Assembly (NCBI GenBank): GCA_033032175.1
Contig: CM065324.1
Span: 2,666,001-2,730,000, forward strand
Direction of reading: 5' to 3'
Length of the DNA: 64,000 bases
DNA from: Saturnia japonica
Lineage: Eukaryota; Arthropoda; Insecta; Lepidoptera; Saturniidae
Positions within the stretch are counted from its first letter, which is position 1, and each line of letters starts with the position of its first letter. The notes beneath the pieces are model-generated. The model was not told the DNA's origin. It ran no database searches and saw only the letters and a program-made list of their open reading frames with translations. This document shows, in pieces, positions 35,501 through 50,500 of the stretch. Made by a program: the position numbers and the translations under genes.

Positions 35501-38500
35501 AGACTGGCGATCTTAATACCAGAAATCACATATTTGAGAAAAGAAGGTATTTTCTTCCAACTAACAAGCTGTGTTGTGGAAAAAATATATCAAAGGAAGA
35601 GAGTAAACAATAGAATTTATATAAATTAAAAAAAGAGCATACACTTATACAAGTATACGAATATAGTGTAATAGCACAAATAAACAACATTAAAAATTGT
35701 GGCAAATTATCTATGTAAGTATGGGTTGAGCGGGTCACAGATAGGTTTGTCACCCGTACTATATTATGTAGTATCGCACTATATTTTAGTCAATTGTACT
35801 ATATATTATAGAAAAATATAATATATAGTACGAAAAATACTATATTTTCATCGCTAATTCAACTGTCACTTTTATTTTATATTATTTTGTTAAATTAAAC
35901 AGAAAAGCAAATTATCATGTAAATATATTTCTATTTTGACAGTCATATTTTGCATCACGTCTCACAGACCACAGAATTATTTCGTCTGAGTTTTGCATTT
36001 ATTCAACAAAACTGTGGAGGGGTTTTTTTTTCAAATTTGTTCAGGCATTTAAAAGGTTTGGTGGAATCATGTTTTTAAAACATGTTTCCAATTATTTGTG
36101 ATTATATCAGAATAAAAATGTATGTATTAGTTATTCATATTTTTACTAGTCGTCAATGTCGTAAAATGAGCAGCGGTTCTTATACTTCAAAGCTGCTTAG
36201 TATTCAAGAAATCACGTTTATTTATGGAACCCTCCATTAAATTATAACATTAAATATATTGCAATTTGATTGAAGATAAAAAACAATCAGCAGTAGAATT
36301 ATTTAACAGTCAAATTTATTCAACGCTTAAATGATAAATGTAACTGATTCGCGGAATCTACTTTCCTATATTATTAACCTATTTTCATGGAACCCTTTAG
36401 GCATCTGGTCCTGGTGGCCTCCAAATCTATAATTATGAGATTAGACTACACAAATAAAAATAGTTGTTACTTTTTTTTGTTAGTCTTTACATCTCTATTG
36501 TATTGATTTTACCTACAATGCATTCTACAAATTAGTACATACATTTCTAAGCAGATCGCGAGGGTCATTTAGTTTCGCCGCTCCGGCCTACAAGGAGCCT
36601 TGCTCACCCATATATGTACTTTAAAACTATAAAGAACATTGCAACACAAAGGGAAGTTTAAATGTATATGAGTAGTTTGTTGAAAAAAGCTGCATTTGTA
36701 TGTCTAAAAAAAAACTAACCTCTAATCGTATCTTCTGCACTTGACTAAGGTTCCCGGACGCTCTATAAAGACCGTCCGTACACATGTTATCTTTACTCTC
36801 TATTTCCTCGATGCAGGCAACAACGAACTCTGGAACGCGTGGGCTGGTCGCTGGACACACCTCCTCCAACTTGCGGCCGAACACTGGTTCATCTGAGTAT
36901 CCATAATACTTATTTAGGCCGCAGTATAAAGAATTTTGTTATATTAATTAAATCTTTATAATTTATACTAGCTGAACCTTGCAAATATTTTGCAAATTAT
37001 TAAATGTACACACAATCTAATTAAAAGCTGTCATATTAGATAGATGGCACCGCTTACTAGTTAGTTGAATATAATATTTTCATTAGGAACGCTTTGTAGT
37101 AAAATTTTTGTTAAAAGCGGGAACATAGGGAATATAGGTACATGATGTTGGATATAATTTTGATAAACAATTATGGTAGATACGGTATTGCCACAAAAAA
37201 AAACACTATACCTACGCATGCACACGTAGTACGATTAACAGCTCTAACGTTCCCAGTTTTTCACTTAATGGTGCACTTTATTATTTTTTCACGGAGCTTT
37301 GGACAAAGTGTATGCACAATGACAATAATCAGGCACAGAAATAAACACAATGTTTACATATTGTTTTATATGCCGCTGACATTAAAATAATTCAATTTTC
37401 GGAGAAGACAACACAAAAGCGGCTTGCGGCGCCCTTGTTTACTCCCCCCTACAGCACTCCAGGGCGCCGCAACGCACACTTTGGGTTCCTCTGCCCCAGT
37501 GTTATTAAACTGGAAAACTGTGTGGCTAATTCACATCGCAGTGAATGTACCAGAGGGTTATTATATGTTTTCTAAATATAAATTTAATATTATAAATAAT
37601 CGCGCGAATCTAAACGCATTGCGTGTTAGGACTATCATAGTAAACACGCAAACTTATTATCGAATATCGAAGAGATCTTTATTAGATAGACCAAGAAGTT
37701 CATTGTACAAGAAGTCACTTTTACCGGCTTTCGGAAATTATAATACTTTTAAATGTGAAAATGATGTGGGGAAGTGTAGTAAAATATTTCTTATCATTTT
37801 CGTTCAGAACGTATTATATATATATAAGACGACTATAGTTTTGGCATGTAAAATAAACTGTAAGCGTTGCTCTGTAAACAAAGTTTTATTTCATTAAATT
37901 TAATAATTAATTAATATTTTATACTAATATACACTAAATAATAATATCATGTTAAAACCAACCTGTAAACAAAGAAACGACATTAAAAGTTTATATTTCC
38001 TAGTTACATGTCCTTTCTTTAGTTTTACAATTCATTTTAATATTTGACACATCTGTCACCTTTTGTATGTTACAATATTCTTTTTAATAATAGATAAACT
38101 ATATACAACCTACATTACTAAACATATTAAACCTACAAAACTTAAATTAGAATTAAAGAAATATATTTTCTTTACATATATACTTCTCATCAAAAAAATC
38201 GAAACACCCCTGAACTTTGGTTTTGAATGAGTGTCATGATTTTATTACGCTAAAACAAAAGAAATAATAATGTCAGTTAATTGCGGACACTATAAGGTAT
38301 CGTTTGACGAACACTGATGTTTCAAATTAAAATCGAATTCATTAGCTTGCGTGTTTTGTCCAACTGGTATGTTTTTACACTTTGAGAAGATATTTGTAAA
38401 ATGTTAGAAACAAAGACGTAAGACAAAGAATGTCTAAAAAAAGTTTATTTAGTATCACGTATTTCCTCCCCGGGCTCCATTAACTGCTTCCATGCAGTTC

Positions 38501-41500
38501 CTCATGGAACAGATGAGAGTCACAATCTTGTGTTGTTTCATGTTATCCCATTCTTCTCGTATAACTGTTTTAGACTGGGCACGCGTCTCCGGAGCAGGAT
38601 CCCTCGCTCTTATTGATCTCTTCAACTCATCCCATTGGTATTCTTTTGGATTCATATCCGGGCTTTTTGCTGGCCAGCCCATAGCAGTAATACCAACTTC
38701 GTTCAGGTATTCATTTACAATGCCTGCGGTATGAGCCCTGGCATTATCCTGCATAAAAATTAACTCTTCGCCAATAAAATGTACGTAAGGTACCACATGG
38801 GGCTGCAGACACTCTTCGATGTAACGTGGCCCATTTAGTGACAGTAAGCGAGATCCAGGTACAAAAGATAGTTCGGTTTTTCCATCGGCGTGACTCGATA
38901 TCTACCAGATCTTGGACGGCGTGTAAACATGCCGGTCTCCCGATAATGCTGATACAATGTATTGACAGCAGAGAGGCTAAGATGCAATTGTGGGGCCACG
39001 ACACGTTGATTAAGCCCTGAATTCAGCAACGCCACGACTTGGGTAGCTTCCGTGGGCGAGGTATCCATATTTGTTAGGAAAAAGTCTCTTTGGTAGCATG
39101 TAACAAGTTTTGTTACCAATCACTATTAAAAAAACGATATTTTTGGCAAAAAAAAAGTGAATAAATGCAGAAATTACGACGGAATACACATTGAGCTCCA
39201 CATTCATTTATTCGATGAAAATTCTATAATTTTAATTCAAATTTGAAATTGTGTAAACTGCTAGCGGAGTATTTTTTATGATATCAAACCTCTTTTTAAC
39301 ACGCTTTTATTAGCTTCACCTGTATGTATGTATGTATGTAACCGACCCCTTTGAGCTCGATTTTGTCCTACTTTGAATGATCAGATTTAATTCAAACTTT
39401 GCACACCTGTCAAAAGTCGATGACAATGCAATAATCCGATCAAAGCATCCGATTATCCTAATTAGATTCGCCAGAATTAATTAATTTCTTTCCGCATTCT
39501 TTGCATGCGAGTAAGAGAGATAGAGCTAGTGCGCGAACTACGCATGCGTGCAGTTCCACACTTACTCTTTCGGGCATGCAAGGTTGTACAGTTGATCATG
39601 CAGTCATTTATTTGGGTCCGCGATTGTTTGCTGCTGGACAAGCTTATGTGGCACTTAGTCGTGGAAGATCCTTGGACGGTATACGAATTGAAGAACTTGA
39701 TTGCTCAAAATTAACAGGAAGAACTCCATGTAACAGTGAAGCATTGAATGAAATGATTCGATTAGGAGATAAACCATAAAATCTACAATCAGTCACAGAG
39801 TGAAAATTCACACTCATCCTCATTATCAGTGCCGCCAACAGATTCGCTCCTATGATTATAATATTTTGTAGAGTGATTACGGATTGAAAATTCCATACTC
39901 AAGCATTAATGTGACTGACTGTATATGTAAATAAGGTTGCACCTCTATGTGTCTCGCTGTTTGTATTGGCATCATAGAAATCTTTGAATATGTGTTCTTA
40001 ACCAAGATACAATCGGAACACATTTGTACATATTAAGGGCGGTTGATAGTTAGCAAATCGAACTAAATAATTTATAGTTTAAAAAATTTAACTAAAAAAT
40101 GAAAAATAAATAATAGTTTAAAAAAACTTAAAAAAAACACGCTTTCATAAAAAATCCAACTAAAAAACAGAAAATAAAATTTAATAAATTTGATTAAGTA
40201 CAGTGTAAAAAAAAATGAATGTACATTATTGTAAAAAAAGCGTGGGGTGCATAGTGTCAATTATTATAAACATTTTATTGACAGATAATGAGTAGAAGAA
40301 TCATCACTTCGATAATATAACATCTTAAAAAGCGCTTTGAATACACCCCACGCTTTTTTTACAATAATGTACATTCATTTTTTTTTACACTGTACTTAAT
40401 CAAATTTATTAAATTTTTTTGTTTAAATTCCGCCTGAAAATCATATGACTCATCCAAAACCAAACTTCAGAGGTATTTCAATTTTTTAAATGAGAATTGT
40501 ATAACCTATACGTATGTTTATTTCTAGTAGATAATTATTTTTTTGGATCTGTAAAATTTTGTTTTGTTGTTGACCTACCCGTGTTAACATGTTTTTTTTA
40601 TGTTATGTGGTAATTTATATTATGTACGCATTTTTTATTCAAGTGTGCTCGCGATAAATCTCCTTGAACCTTCGACTATACCTCTAGAAGCGACATTTTG
40701 TAGCCTTTTTTCTAGGTTTCTCCTCTCACCAAATTTTATGTTGAGAATAATAAATTTAATTATTATCATTGTTCAATGTTGCACACTCAGGCGACCTACA
40801 TTTCGTTAGGGATAAAATATTAGCAAAAAAAATTTGAGTAAGTATCCTTCATTCCTATAACACATATATAACTATATGATATATATATATATATGTATAT
40901 ATATATATGTATATATAAAACAAGAAAAAAATATGTACACTGTACAGCGTTTATTCCGTTTTTACCATAAACCAATCGTTTGTGTTAATACAACATAAAC
41001 CAATATTTCGCAAAAACAAAAAAAAAAAATATTTTACAAATACATACATATTTACAAACCATTATTCAAATGATTAAACAACCATTCACCAAAAAAAAAG
41101 GTTTAAAAATAAAACACTATTCAGTAATGCTACAAATAATTTGCTATATTCCAAAATAAAAAAAATACAAATATGAAATAAACTTACCTTAAAAGAACGA
41201 TAAAAATATTATAATATCCATATTAATACTTGCAGATTTTAAAATCATTTTTTAAAATAATTAAGTATATTTTTTTGACACTACAATTATAATGTATATT
41301 TAATGATTAAAAAACAAAGCCACACCAAAATACAAATGTAATATACGAATACTATTATTTATTGTTAATTTATTAACAAAAAAAAACAAAGAATAACCAA
41401 ATAGCAGTTTGTTAAATCTTAAATGAGGTATATTATTATAAAATATGTTTAGAAATTTTGAAAATTGTAATCATAAAGTTAAAGTTAAAAATTTGTAGTA

Positions 41501-44500
41501 ATAATTTTTTTAATAAAAACAATTGTACTTAGAAAAATTTACCTCATTTTTCATGTTTTAAAACATACATTTCCATTGAAATAGTAATCACTTAATAAGA
41601 AACTTAACAACATTTAACTTTAACACCGTTAAGAAATACTATTTTTGAGTTTAATACGAATAATATAAAAATACTTAAAAAATCTTTGGTATATATATGG
41701 CAACAAATTATATGCATTAAAACAGGTAATAAACCAAAAACTATGGATGGTAGAGGCAAGGGAAGCACTCTGGTATGGTAGTTTAACTCAAAAGAGTTCA
41801 CCGCAAAACTTAAAGAAGGTTTCAGGGAATCGACAGATGTCGTAAAACTTCGCTGTTTTACCGTGAAAAGTATTTTTTTTAAACTAGCGGTCGCCCATTT
41901 ATCGAAATTCGACCAGCGACTTTTTAATCATAGACTATTTTCTATTTGACATTTAAACAATGAATATTATATCATTTACTGTCAGTTTTCATTGAGTGAC
42001 AATGTCAATATTTTGGGAGGTTTAAGTTCAATGGACTAGTCGGTTTAGGATTCGCAGTATTAATTTATTTTATATAACATATTAGGAACAGATATTATAG
42101 ATTAATTTTAGCTTTCTGCACTCCTTCTCCATATAAACTTTAACCATGCCAAATCTCACAGTCATCCGTGCACGCAATACGCTTATAAAGGGGTACAAAA
42201 TTTTTGCTTGGCGTATTGATATAATGATTCTTTATAGGTTTAGCATTTGACCACAATCCCACCTGTTAAGACCCAAGAATATAACAACTATTGAGAGAGC
42301 TGTCTGTAGCTCTCGGAATACATATATAGATACTTGGTAACAGATTTGTAGCTTGTGGGTGGTGGTAGCCAGTAACACCCTGCTATGGCTTCATCCTTCA
42401 CCGAAAGCTCATGCCTCATTGTATGGATTCTAACACTCTACCACTAAACCACCATCGCTCTGTAATTTATCTATATACCTAGATAAAAGCTGTATTCTTA
42501 GAGATTTATTTATAATATTCGAATTTTATCGTAATTACATAAAAACGTCTTTCTCTAATTTCACCAACAACTCTTAGATTTCCACACTTTCGTTGCTTTC
42601 GTTAAAAACTGTATTCTCGTACGACATCACCATATTAATTTAATACTATCTTTATCTTACCTCTACCGTCCATACCAAAAAAAACCTTAATAAATCATCT
42701 ATAAATGTGCACATACGCATGAAAGCGGCAAACACCAATTTAATTGAATTCCGAACCTTTGTAGATGCCTTTCCTCACGAGCACCTCCATAGCAGGACGC
42801 TTCGCGAAGAAATTCCTTAATCTACTTCTAACGTGGGACTTCTGTATCGCTAAATCTGTCGAATCACTTAAATCTTCATTGCTACTGCCACCAGCTGAAA
42901 ACAAATCAACGACATAATAAAAGAAATACAAAAACATAAAGAGGTTGTTGTTACACAATATGACAGTAAGAGAGAAAGAAATGGCAAAGCAATAGTTGAA
43001 AAGGCTATAGATGTGTGCCCCATACCAAGGATTTCAATTTAGTTCTTAAAGCCAAAACCTAATAAACATTAAGGAATTCTTTAAGTTATAGTTTGAAAAG
43101 TACAATTTGTGAAAACTTTAACTGTGTTTGGACAAACGGTACTTAAAAAATATATCGCTTCTGATTACTATGAGAAGGTACGACAAAAAAAATATGGCTA
43201 AATATATTGTGCGTTGACATAAATAAAATATAAATTATAAAAATTAAAAAGCAAAGACTTAGTAGTATTTTTAATTGATATTAGTATCACGTCGTCATAA
43301 AGGGTTTAAACATTAAGAAAACACATAGAAAATTATTCTGATGATTCATAAAATCTCTTAATAGTACTAACATTTCGAAAATATAAACTTGAACAAATTA
43401 ACACCTTTATACCTCTCATACCCACGTAACCAAAACGGTTTTTTATATAACATTTTCAAAACGGTCGTTTAACACACACAAACACAAGTTAGAGAACAGG
43501 CAAGTGGACATACACATAACAATCCGATAGGAAAAAAAACTTTAAATTTAATTCTATTTACCTGGATGATGCACTTAGATTTTAACACAAGACGTAGAAT
43601 AACACGACCAGTCGTAGAAATAACTTTTGTGTTTAGAACACATTTTCAAAATCATATTGTGTATGTTAAAAAAAAATTTCGAAATCAACAATAGAATCGA
43701 CAAGCTGTTGAAAGATAAAACGATAAGATATCGATGGGCAACAACGATAAATTTTATCTCCGCTTTGTTAATTTACCACTAACCGACTAGTACAATATTT
43801 TACAGAGTATACCTATATTGGTGCTATGCTACGCTATAAACCACGCTTGCATTCCTTTTTTTTTGACCAAAGGTACAAATTACAATTCGTTTTTTTATTT
43901 TTGCCTAAACATTTGTTTCCGACATTAATTTGATAAATGGTTATGGACTAGTAAACAGATCCAACAACTATTGTAATCTAAATGTATGGAAATAAGATAA
44001 ACGGAATATAACACCAAATAATATTATTAATGTATTTTTATTAAATGACACTTTTAATTTATCATTTTGATTGGTTTATGGTAAAAATCGAGTATTTTAT
44101 CAGTAAGTCATGTTGTAATCGTCTAAACTGGTAACTGGCCCGCTTCTGAGGGCATTTAGAGCAGAAAATTTAAAATATATGTTGGCCTCCAGATCGACGA
44201 CCTTCCCTTATTTAATGGTTTTTCTACATATTTTACTAACATTTTTTTATTATTACACACAAAAACCTAGAACCTCTCCTAAGTTTGCTAACGTTTGCTA
44301 CATTAGAACAATATTGCGATAGTATATGTATGTAAGTTTTCATATTTTTCACAGTCAGCGCCAACGTAGTTCGAAGACCGGACCTATTTGTATACAAAAT
44401 TATTGTTCTACATTCCTTCTATAAGTGTTTGTAGGTGCTAAATGTATTTGGGTGTAAATTGTGTTAATGTTACAGAACTGAACGATGCTATTTCTATAAA

Positions 44501-47500
44501 ATATTAGTCTTTTGCCAAAATACTTGTGACGATATTGAAATTCGAAAGCATACCTACCTGGCATTATCGACTGGATAGTTCATTTATTATTATGACAAGG
44601 CCAGATGAACATGAAAAGGACATTACTTTTTCTATTAAAAAAAATAACCTATTATTTTTCTCTAACAATAAGTTGTTACCGAATAAAAAAACCTTTAAAA
44701 TATATCTGTACGTTTTTTAATGTTGATCGATTGTAGCGACCCAAAGATACGACTGTCCTTCAGTTTCATCGGTTGTTTCTCAGTCGTGCTTTTCTTCTGT
44801 TTTGACATTTTAACTTCACCAACACTCCCAGATACCCAATAATAAGACACCGCTTCAATTATCTGTGATTCCATCGTTTTTATTATTTAAAAAGTATCAA
44901 TAAGTCACTCAGATCACACTTTACACTTTGACTCAGCGTTTAAAGCACAATCTAAATGAACAAGCTTTGTATTTAACATGTTAGACACACACAGACTGAC
45001 ACGTTATTTTATAACGAAGTAATTGTAAATTAATTTTTCAATACAAAAAAAAACAACACACGAATCAATTGTATAAAATCAAGACATTCTTTATTGTACA
45101 AGTATATATTAGTATATTTAGAATATATATTTATTTACAGTATTATTTAGCATTGAGACCGTCTGCTAATGAGTCAATACTGAAGGATTAATAATACCTG
45201 CGATAAACATTTGAGTGTCCGTTATCACATATCTGATAGCAAGTACAGTTGACGTTGAAATTAATCATTCCGTGTTTTAGACTTAGTGAGATCAATACAA
45301 GTTCTTTAGGGAATAGTGTTAGGTCTTATGATTAGATACCTAGCACATAATCGATTTGCTTTTTTTAGAACTGACCATAGTGTTAGCCATGGTGGCTCTG
45401 GAGCCTCAGACGGCTTTTACAGCTTCATCGCGCTTGGCGGCGAGCGCTTAAAGCACACAGCTGCGAAAGCGGAGCAACATACTCAAAGTGGCCGAACCTC
45501 AGCTTGGGCTGTGGCAATTAAGTCGCGAACTGGTTAATTCTCTATTCATAGAAATATGAGCTAAATTAAATCTATGGATATATACATGTCCTGCTTCCTG
45601 GGAGGAAGGAAGGAAGATGACATATTGTGTGTATGTATTGAGTGATCGGTTAATTTTTGTCTAACTAGTACAAAAAAAAAAAAGAAAAGGTCCCTTGCAG
45701 AGCCTATGTATCTGTATGGTGTGCAGTGTAATGGTGTCTGTTGGTAACTAGTGATTGCAAGAGGAGTGTCACTTGTATCGCGCGAGCGGCTGCTAGACTC
45801 AAGGGCTCCACACCTAGGGGAAGGACCTAGGTAACGATTTGCCGGACTCATAAGTTATAGGATCGTGCAAGTTTTATTGTCAACAGGTGGGTTGGCTCAT
45901 TACATGAATGATGGTGATTTTGGAAATGTCTTACTCCCTGTCTGTGTAACAATTGTTACATAGTAAAAAAACAATATAGTTTCTTGGCGGCTCTTTGAAT
46001 GTCTTCCGAACCCGTGGAAGTGTGTTGATGTTCATACATAGTTGCTTTCTTTGGGTTTAAATTGAATAAAGTCTTTTTGATTTTGAAGCCATATACGAGT
46101 ATCGAAACTTGTTCACACGTAGCGATGTTGAAAATTGGTTTTGCAAATCGAAGTCATTCAAAGTAAGCAAATTTACACATTTATGCACTGACAGATAAAC
46201 CTAGAAAAATAATACAGCGGTTATGATTTGTTTGTATGCTAGCAGGACATCAAAATAGTTTTAGTAAAACAATAATCTATCGGTATCGCAGTACTGAATA
46301 TTTTACATTGATGGAACACATTGGCATGCTGAAGGTAATTTATTTATTTAACAGGCTTCAAAAAAAGACGGAGATTACTGAATTCATGAAATTCAGTTCA
46401 TTCATTAAATGAACGTTCATTTTCTTTGTATATGAACCACTTTGAATGATTCTTTTTTGTTTAATAGGGTATATATACCTCAAGGTTGATCCCATTTTAA
46501 TTTCATTGGCGTTGGACCTTGAACTTCGAAGATACACCAAAGAGAGCCTCAAAATAATTGAAGTTAGTTTTCTTTTTCTTTAACAAATATCTTTTAGAAT
46601 ACGTATGACCACAATCTCACCTTATATGTTATGTGATATTATGGTCGAAGATGGTAAAAACTAAAACTATAACAGACTGGCTCTTTCTGACTAACAATAA
46701 TGGGAAAAGTGTATGAAGTGCAAAATTGTCCAACTATTGACGATATCTACGCAACTCAATATACGAACTTGACGCTTTTCGACGGATATGTTTTCATACA
46801 TAAATATGGTATTCCTGATCTTTGCCCTCCAAATAATGATTTGATACGTTTCTTTACGTTCTGTTTTTCATTCCACATAAGCGTTGATACGATAACGAAG
46901 CGGACTGTACCTCCGATAATGGATACACCGTACGAGTATACCAGTATACGTTATGTTATCGCTTTTAATTATATCTCTATGTGTACATTATATGAAAACA
47001 AGAGTTGCTGCGAAATTATTGGACCGTTATCGTCCATATTTCCACTGCAGTATGATAAAACAAATAGCAAAGATATATTAAAAACCGGATATACGATTCC
47101 TGACAGGGATCAACAGATATGAAAATATAAATTATATTTAATTTAGGTTAGTGTAAATTATAGTAAAAACTATGTATATACCTACTATTAAAAAAAAAAA
47201 CTCGATGCATATAACATGAAGCAAATTGTGGATCATGTTATAGACATTATAGTTCGAATAAGCTACAAAGGGGAAAATATTACCTGTTTTTGAAGTGAAA
47301 ACTTCTTTAGCATCGATGTGATTTGAAAGTCGATGAAACGAAAAAGCGAAAGCGACAGTAAAAAGATTGCCATGCAATTATGAATTTTATTACCTTACCA
47401 AAAAGGCACGAAACAAAAACTTTTTATACAACACTTATGACATTCTTTTACTGATTGATATTGTGTTAGGATATTTCAAATATACATTAATTGAAAATGA

Positions 47501-50500
47501 TATTGTGAGTACTTGTATGTACATTTTCATATACTTCAAATTAGTGTGTATTTGATCATTTTCTGAATTAAAAAGAAACATAGAAGTGAAGGTTTCACTT
47601 CTACCACGTGTAAAAATTGCACACTTTTTTTTCTTATAATCTCGACTTTATTTAGGGACTTTTGTAACTAAGGATATGCCAGTCCCATCATAACTTATAA
47701 GTACCTACTACTTATACAAATTAGAACTATAAACTAAAAAAAAAATTCAAATTTACTAATTTCTCAAGAAGAAGACTTAATTAATTAACAAAAGAACTTA
47801 AAAGAACCGCACAGTATTCTGGAAGCATCCGATGTCAGTTCTGATGATAAATAAAGATTGACACTCTGTTGAGGTCTGTGACATATTTTCTAATTCAGGC
47901 TTGTCCAGTGAGGCCAAGATACAATAGAAGTTAGAATATAAAATCACTTTGTGAGGTCAAACCTCTTAAATAAAACAAATTTTAAAAAATCTACTTCTAA
48001 ACGCAGAAGGAATAAAATTGAGTACGAATTTAAAAGGAATTCTTTTAGCATCTTCTTACATATCCATTTTAGATTTAGTTTTTAATTTGTAATTAAGACC
48101 AAAAAACATTTTTTAACCGACTTTAACGTTACTCAATTCGAATGTATATGTTTTTTATGGATGTTCAACCATAACTTCTCTGTTTATGAACCCATTTGGA
48201 TGATCCTTAAGGGTGATCCCATTTTTATTTAATTGGCATTGAACCTGCAACTTCGAAGATACACAAGGGAACACTTTAAAATCATAGAAGTTGGTTTTCT
48301 TTTTTGTTAAAAATTTATCTAGTTTAACATAACATCTTACTTAGTGACATTCGCCGCAAGTCATCTGACATACACCCACAAATTATAGTCATTGTGACAT
48401 ACACAAAAAACTTCATTTACACTTCCACAAAACAAATAAAACATGTAAAAATTTTCACTTACACAGGCCCACTTACGCACATGGGCCTACAAAGCACACG
48501 TTTTAATTTATATACACCTAATATACAAATCTACGTGAAGTAATATATTAAAATTACATATTCACAAAATTCCGTAACTTTTTTATTAAATGGTATTTAA
48601 CTCTCAAATGTTCTGCGAACACAATTAAAACGTACATGTTCAATCCTCTGGGTATATAAACGAATAACAAGTTAGCGACATAATTACAAGGAAAACTAAC
48701 TTGCCGTATTTACCTAGAAACCTATTCGTCATACGACAACCACGGCGCTAGTTAATAGGAAAAAAGGTTCATTATTAAAAAATTATACTTATGACAGTTT
48801 ATTTAGGAGATTGGTTCTGAGAAATGTCGATTCATACTCCTATCGAAGTTGAGGATTTCATGGTAAACAGAGAGACCATTAATAAGAGCCAACTTCAAAA
48901 GAAGTAATTTTTAAAAATGAATTGTAATAATATGCACGAAACTACATAGAATTAAAATATGGTCAGGTCTTTAGATTAAATACATGACTCGGGAAAAAAA
49001 CCTAAACTAAATTATTAAAAGGGAAACAAAATACCTGCCTGCAACAAAAACACTTGACTAATAAAAATATAAATTTACCATTTTTACTTTTTATTTGATT
49101 CCCAGATGACGTATTTAAATATTACATAGTCTATGTAACTTCCGCAATTAAGACGAATCTAACGACACCTCGTATGCTAAAATCCATTAGGCTCTTTAGG
49201 CTACATCGCTACAGAGCGTGCCAAAGAAATAGACATACATACATAATATATGCGCTCGAAAAACATAACCCTCCTTTTGCGCAGTCGGGTATATAAACAA
49301 TGTGTTATTATGAGTAATGTGTTTGTAGATTAATTATTAATACTTACAGAGATACTGATAAAAACCATTAGCTTTTCTTCAGGAAAATTACAACTTTTAC
49401 TCGACGACTAGAGACCACGATTTTAAAATTCAGTGTTAAATTTTCATAAATATAATTTTTAAAAGAATATTTCGCTGCCATAGAAGCAGAATTACAAAAC
49501 TATACTTATATCCAATTTGAATTTATTGCTTTGGCATAAAGTCTACAGTACGATGCGTCTTTGGTCTTAACCACGTTCTGATATCTTACTTCGTCTCAAT
49601 ATCTACAATATTCGAAAAAAATAAAGCAGTTAACTGCAATTAAATTTCAAATCGCTAGAAATGGACAAATTTGATAACTTCTTTTGAGACTTTCGCATAA
49701 ATGAAAAGAGTTGAGGTCTCACTAACAAACTAAAAAGATAAACATTGTATCAATGTATAATAACATAAAGATCGCCCAAAATAAATTTAATTGTACGTGA
49801 AAACTTTTGTCGAAAACAATAATTAAATCTGATTTTCTTTGATATCTAATCCCTCTACAGCAGCGATTTAACGTTAGACAATTTAATAAATCAATTTTAC
49901 ACACGCAGATTATAATATTTCATAGCTCAATGTTTGATGAGAAAATGAAATCAGAAATCTTAAGATCCAATACTTTATCGATTATTTGTTGAAGTGAATC
50001 TTCATTGAGAGCTCTGAAAGTGACATCCAAAGTTTGTATTTTACTGCAACATTTAATATGCAACGCAAAGTTTCTGACGCAAGAAAGACTTATAAACCGA
50101 AAGACGTATGTAAATGAGCGCGATAGAATAAGACAAGTATACGCTCCCGTGAATTCTGACAACAAAGACGAGTAAAGAAATAGAAAGAGACAACGTATAT
50201 AAATCGATTAATATTGATGTATTTTTTACCACTACCACTCGAAAAAGGGCATTTTATTCATCGATAACAGTAAATAAAACCCTATTTTACTCACAAGTGA
50301 ATAAATTAAACGGTTTAAATTTGGAACAAACACGAATTATACAAATTACGTACAAAAGAAATTGCATGCAGCGCCTTTTACACGTGATACATTTAGACAA
50401 GTGATACTTATTCAAATTAGTGAAAAGTTTATTACAACTATTTGTATGGTGATCGCGATCCCTACCACCCCATTTTATTACTGCGTTTACACGGACTGAT

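Noticed and set aside
37430..37475. GCGGCGCCCT inverted repeat as a terminator or regulatory hairpin
   Set aside because: Only 11 bp, no context; kept as a note under the 37424 ORF.
43690..43760. TATCGAT/CGATA cluster as an alternative RhoGAP promoter (DRE-like)
   Set aside because: No initiator, leader or compatible first exon directly downstream; the motif alone is too common.
45316..45537. 73-aa ORF with Gly/Ser-rich part
   Set aside because: Lies wholly in the reverse copy of repeat G.
46700..47122. 140-aa ORF as a host gene
   Set aside because: Part of it recurs at 58435-58500 and no family resemblance is visible.
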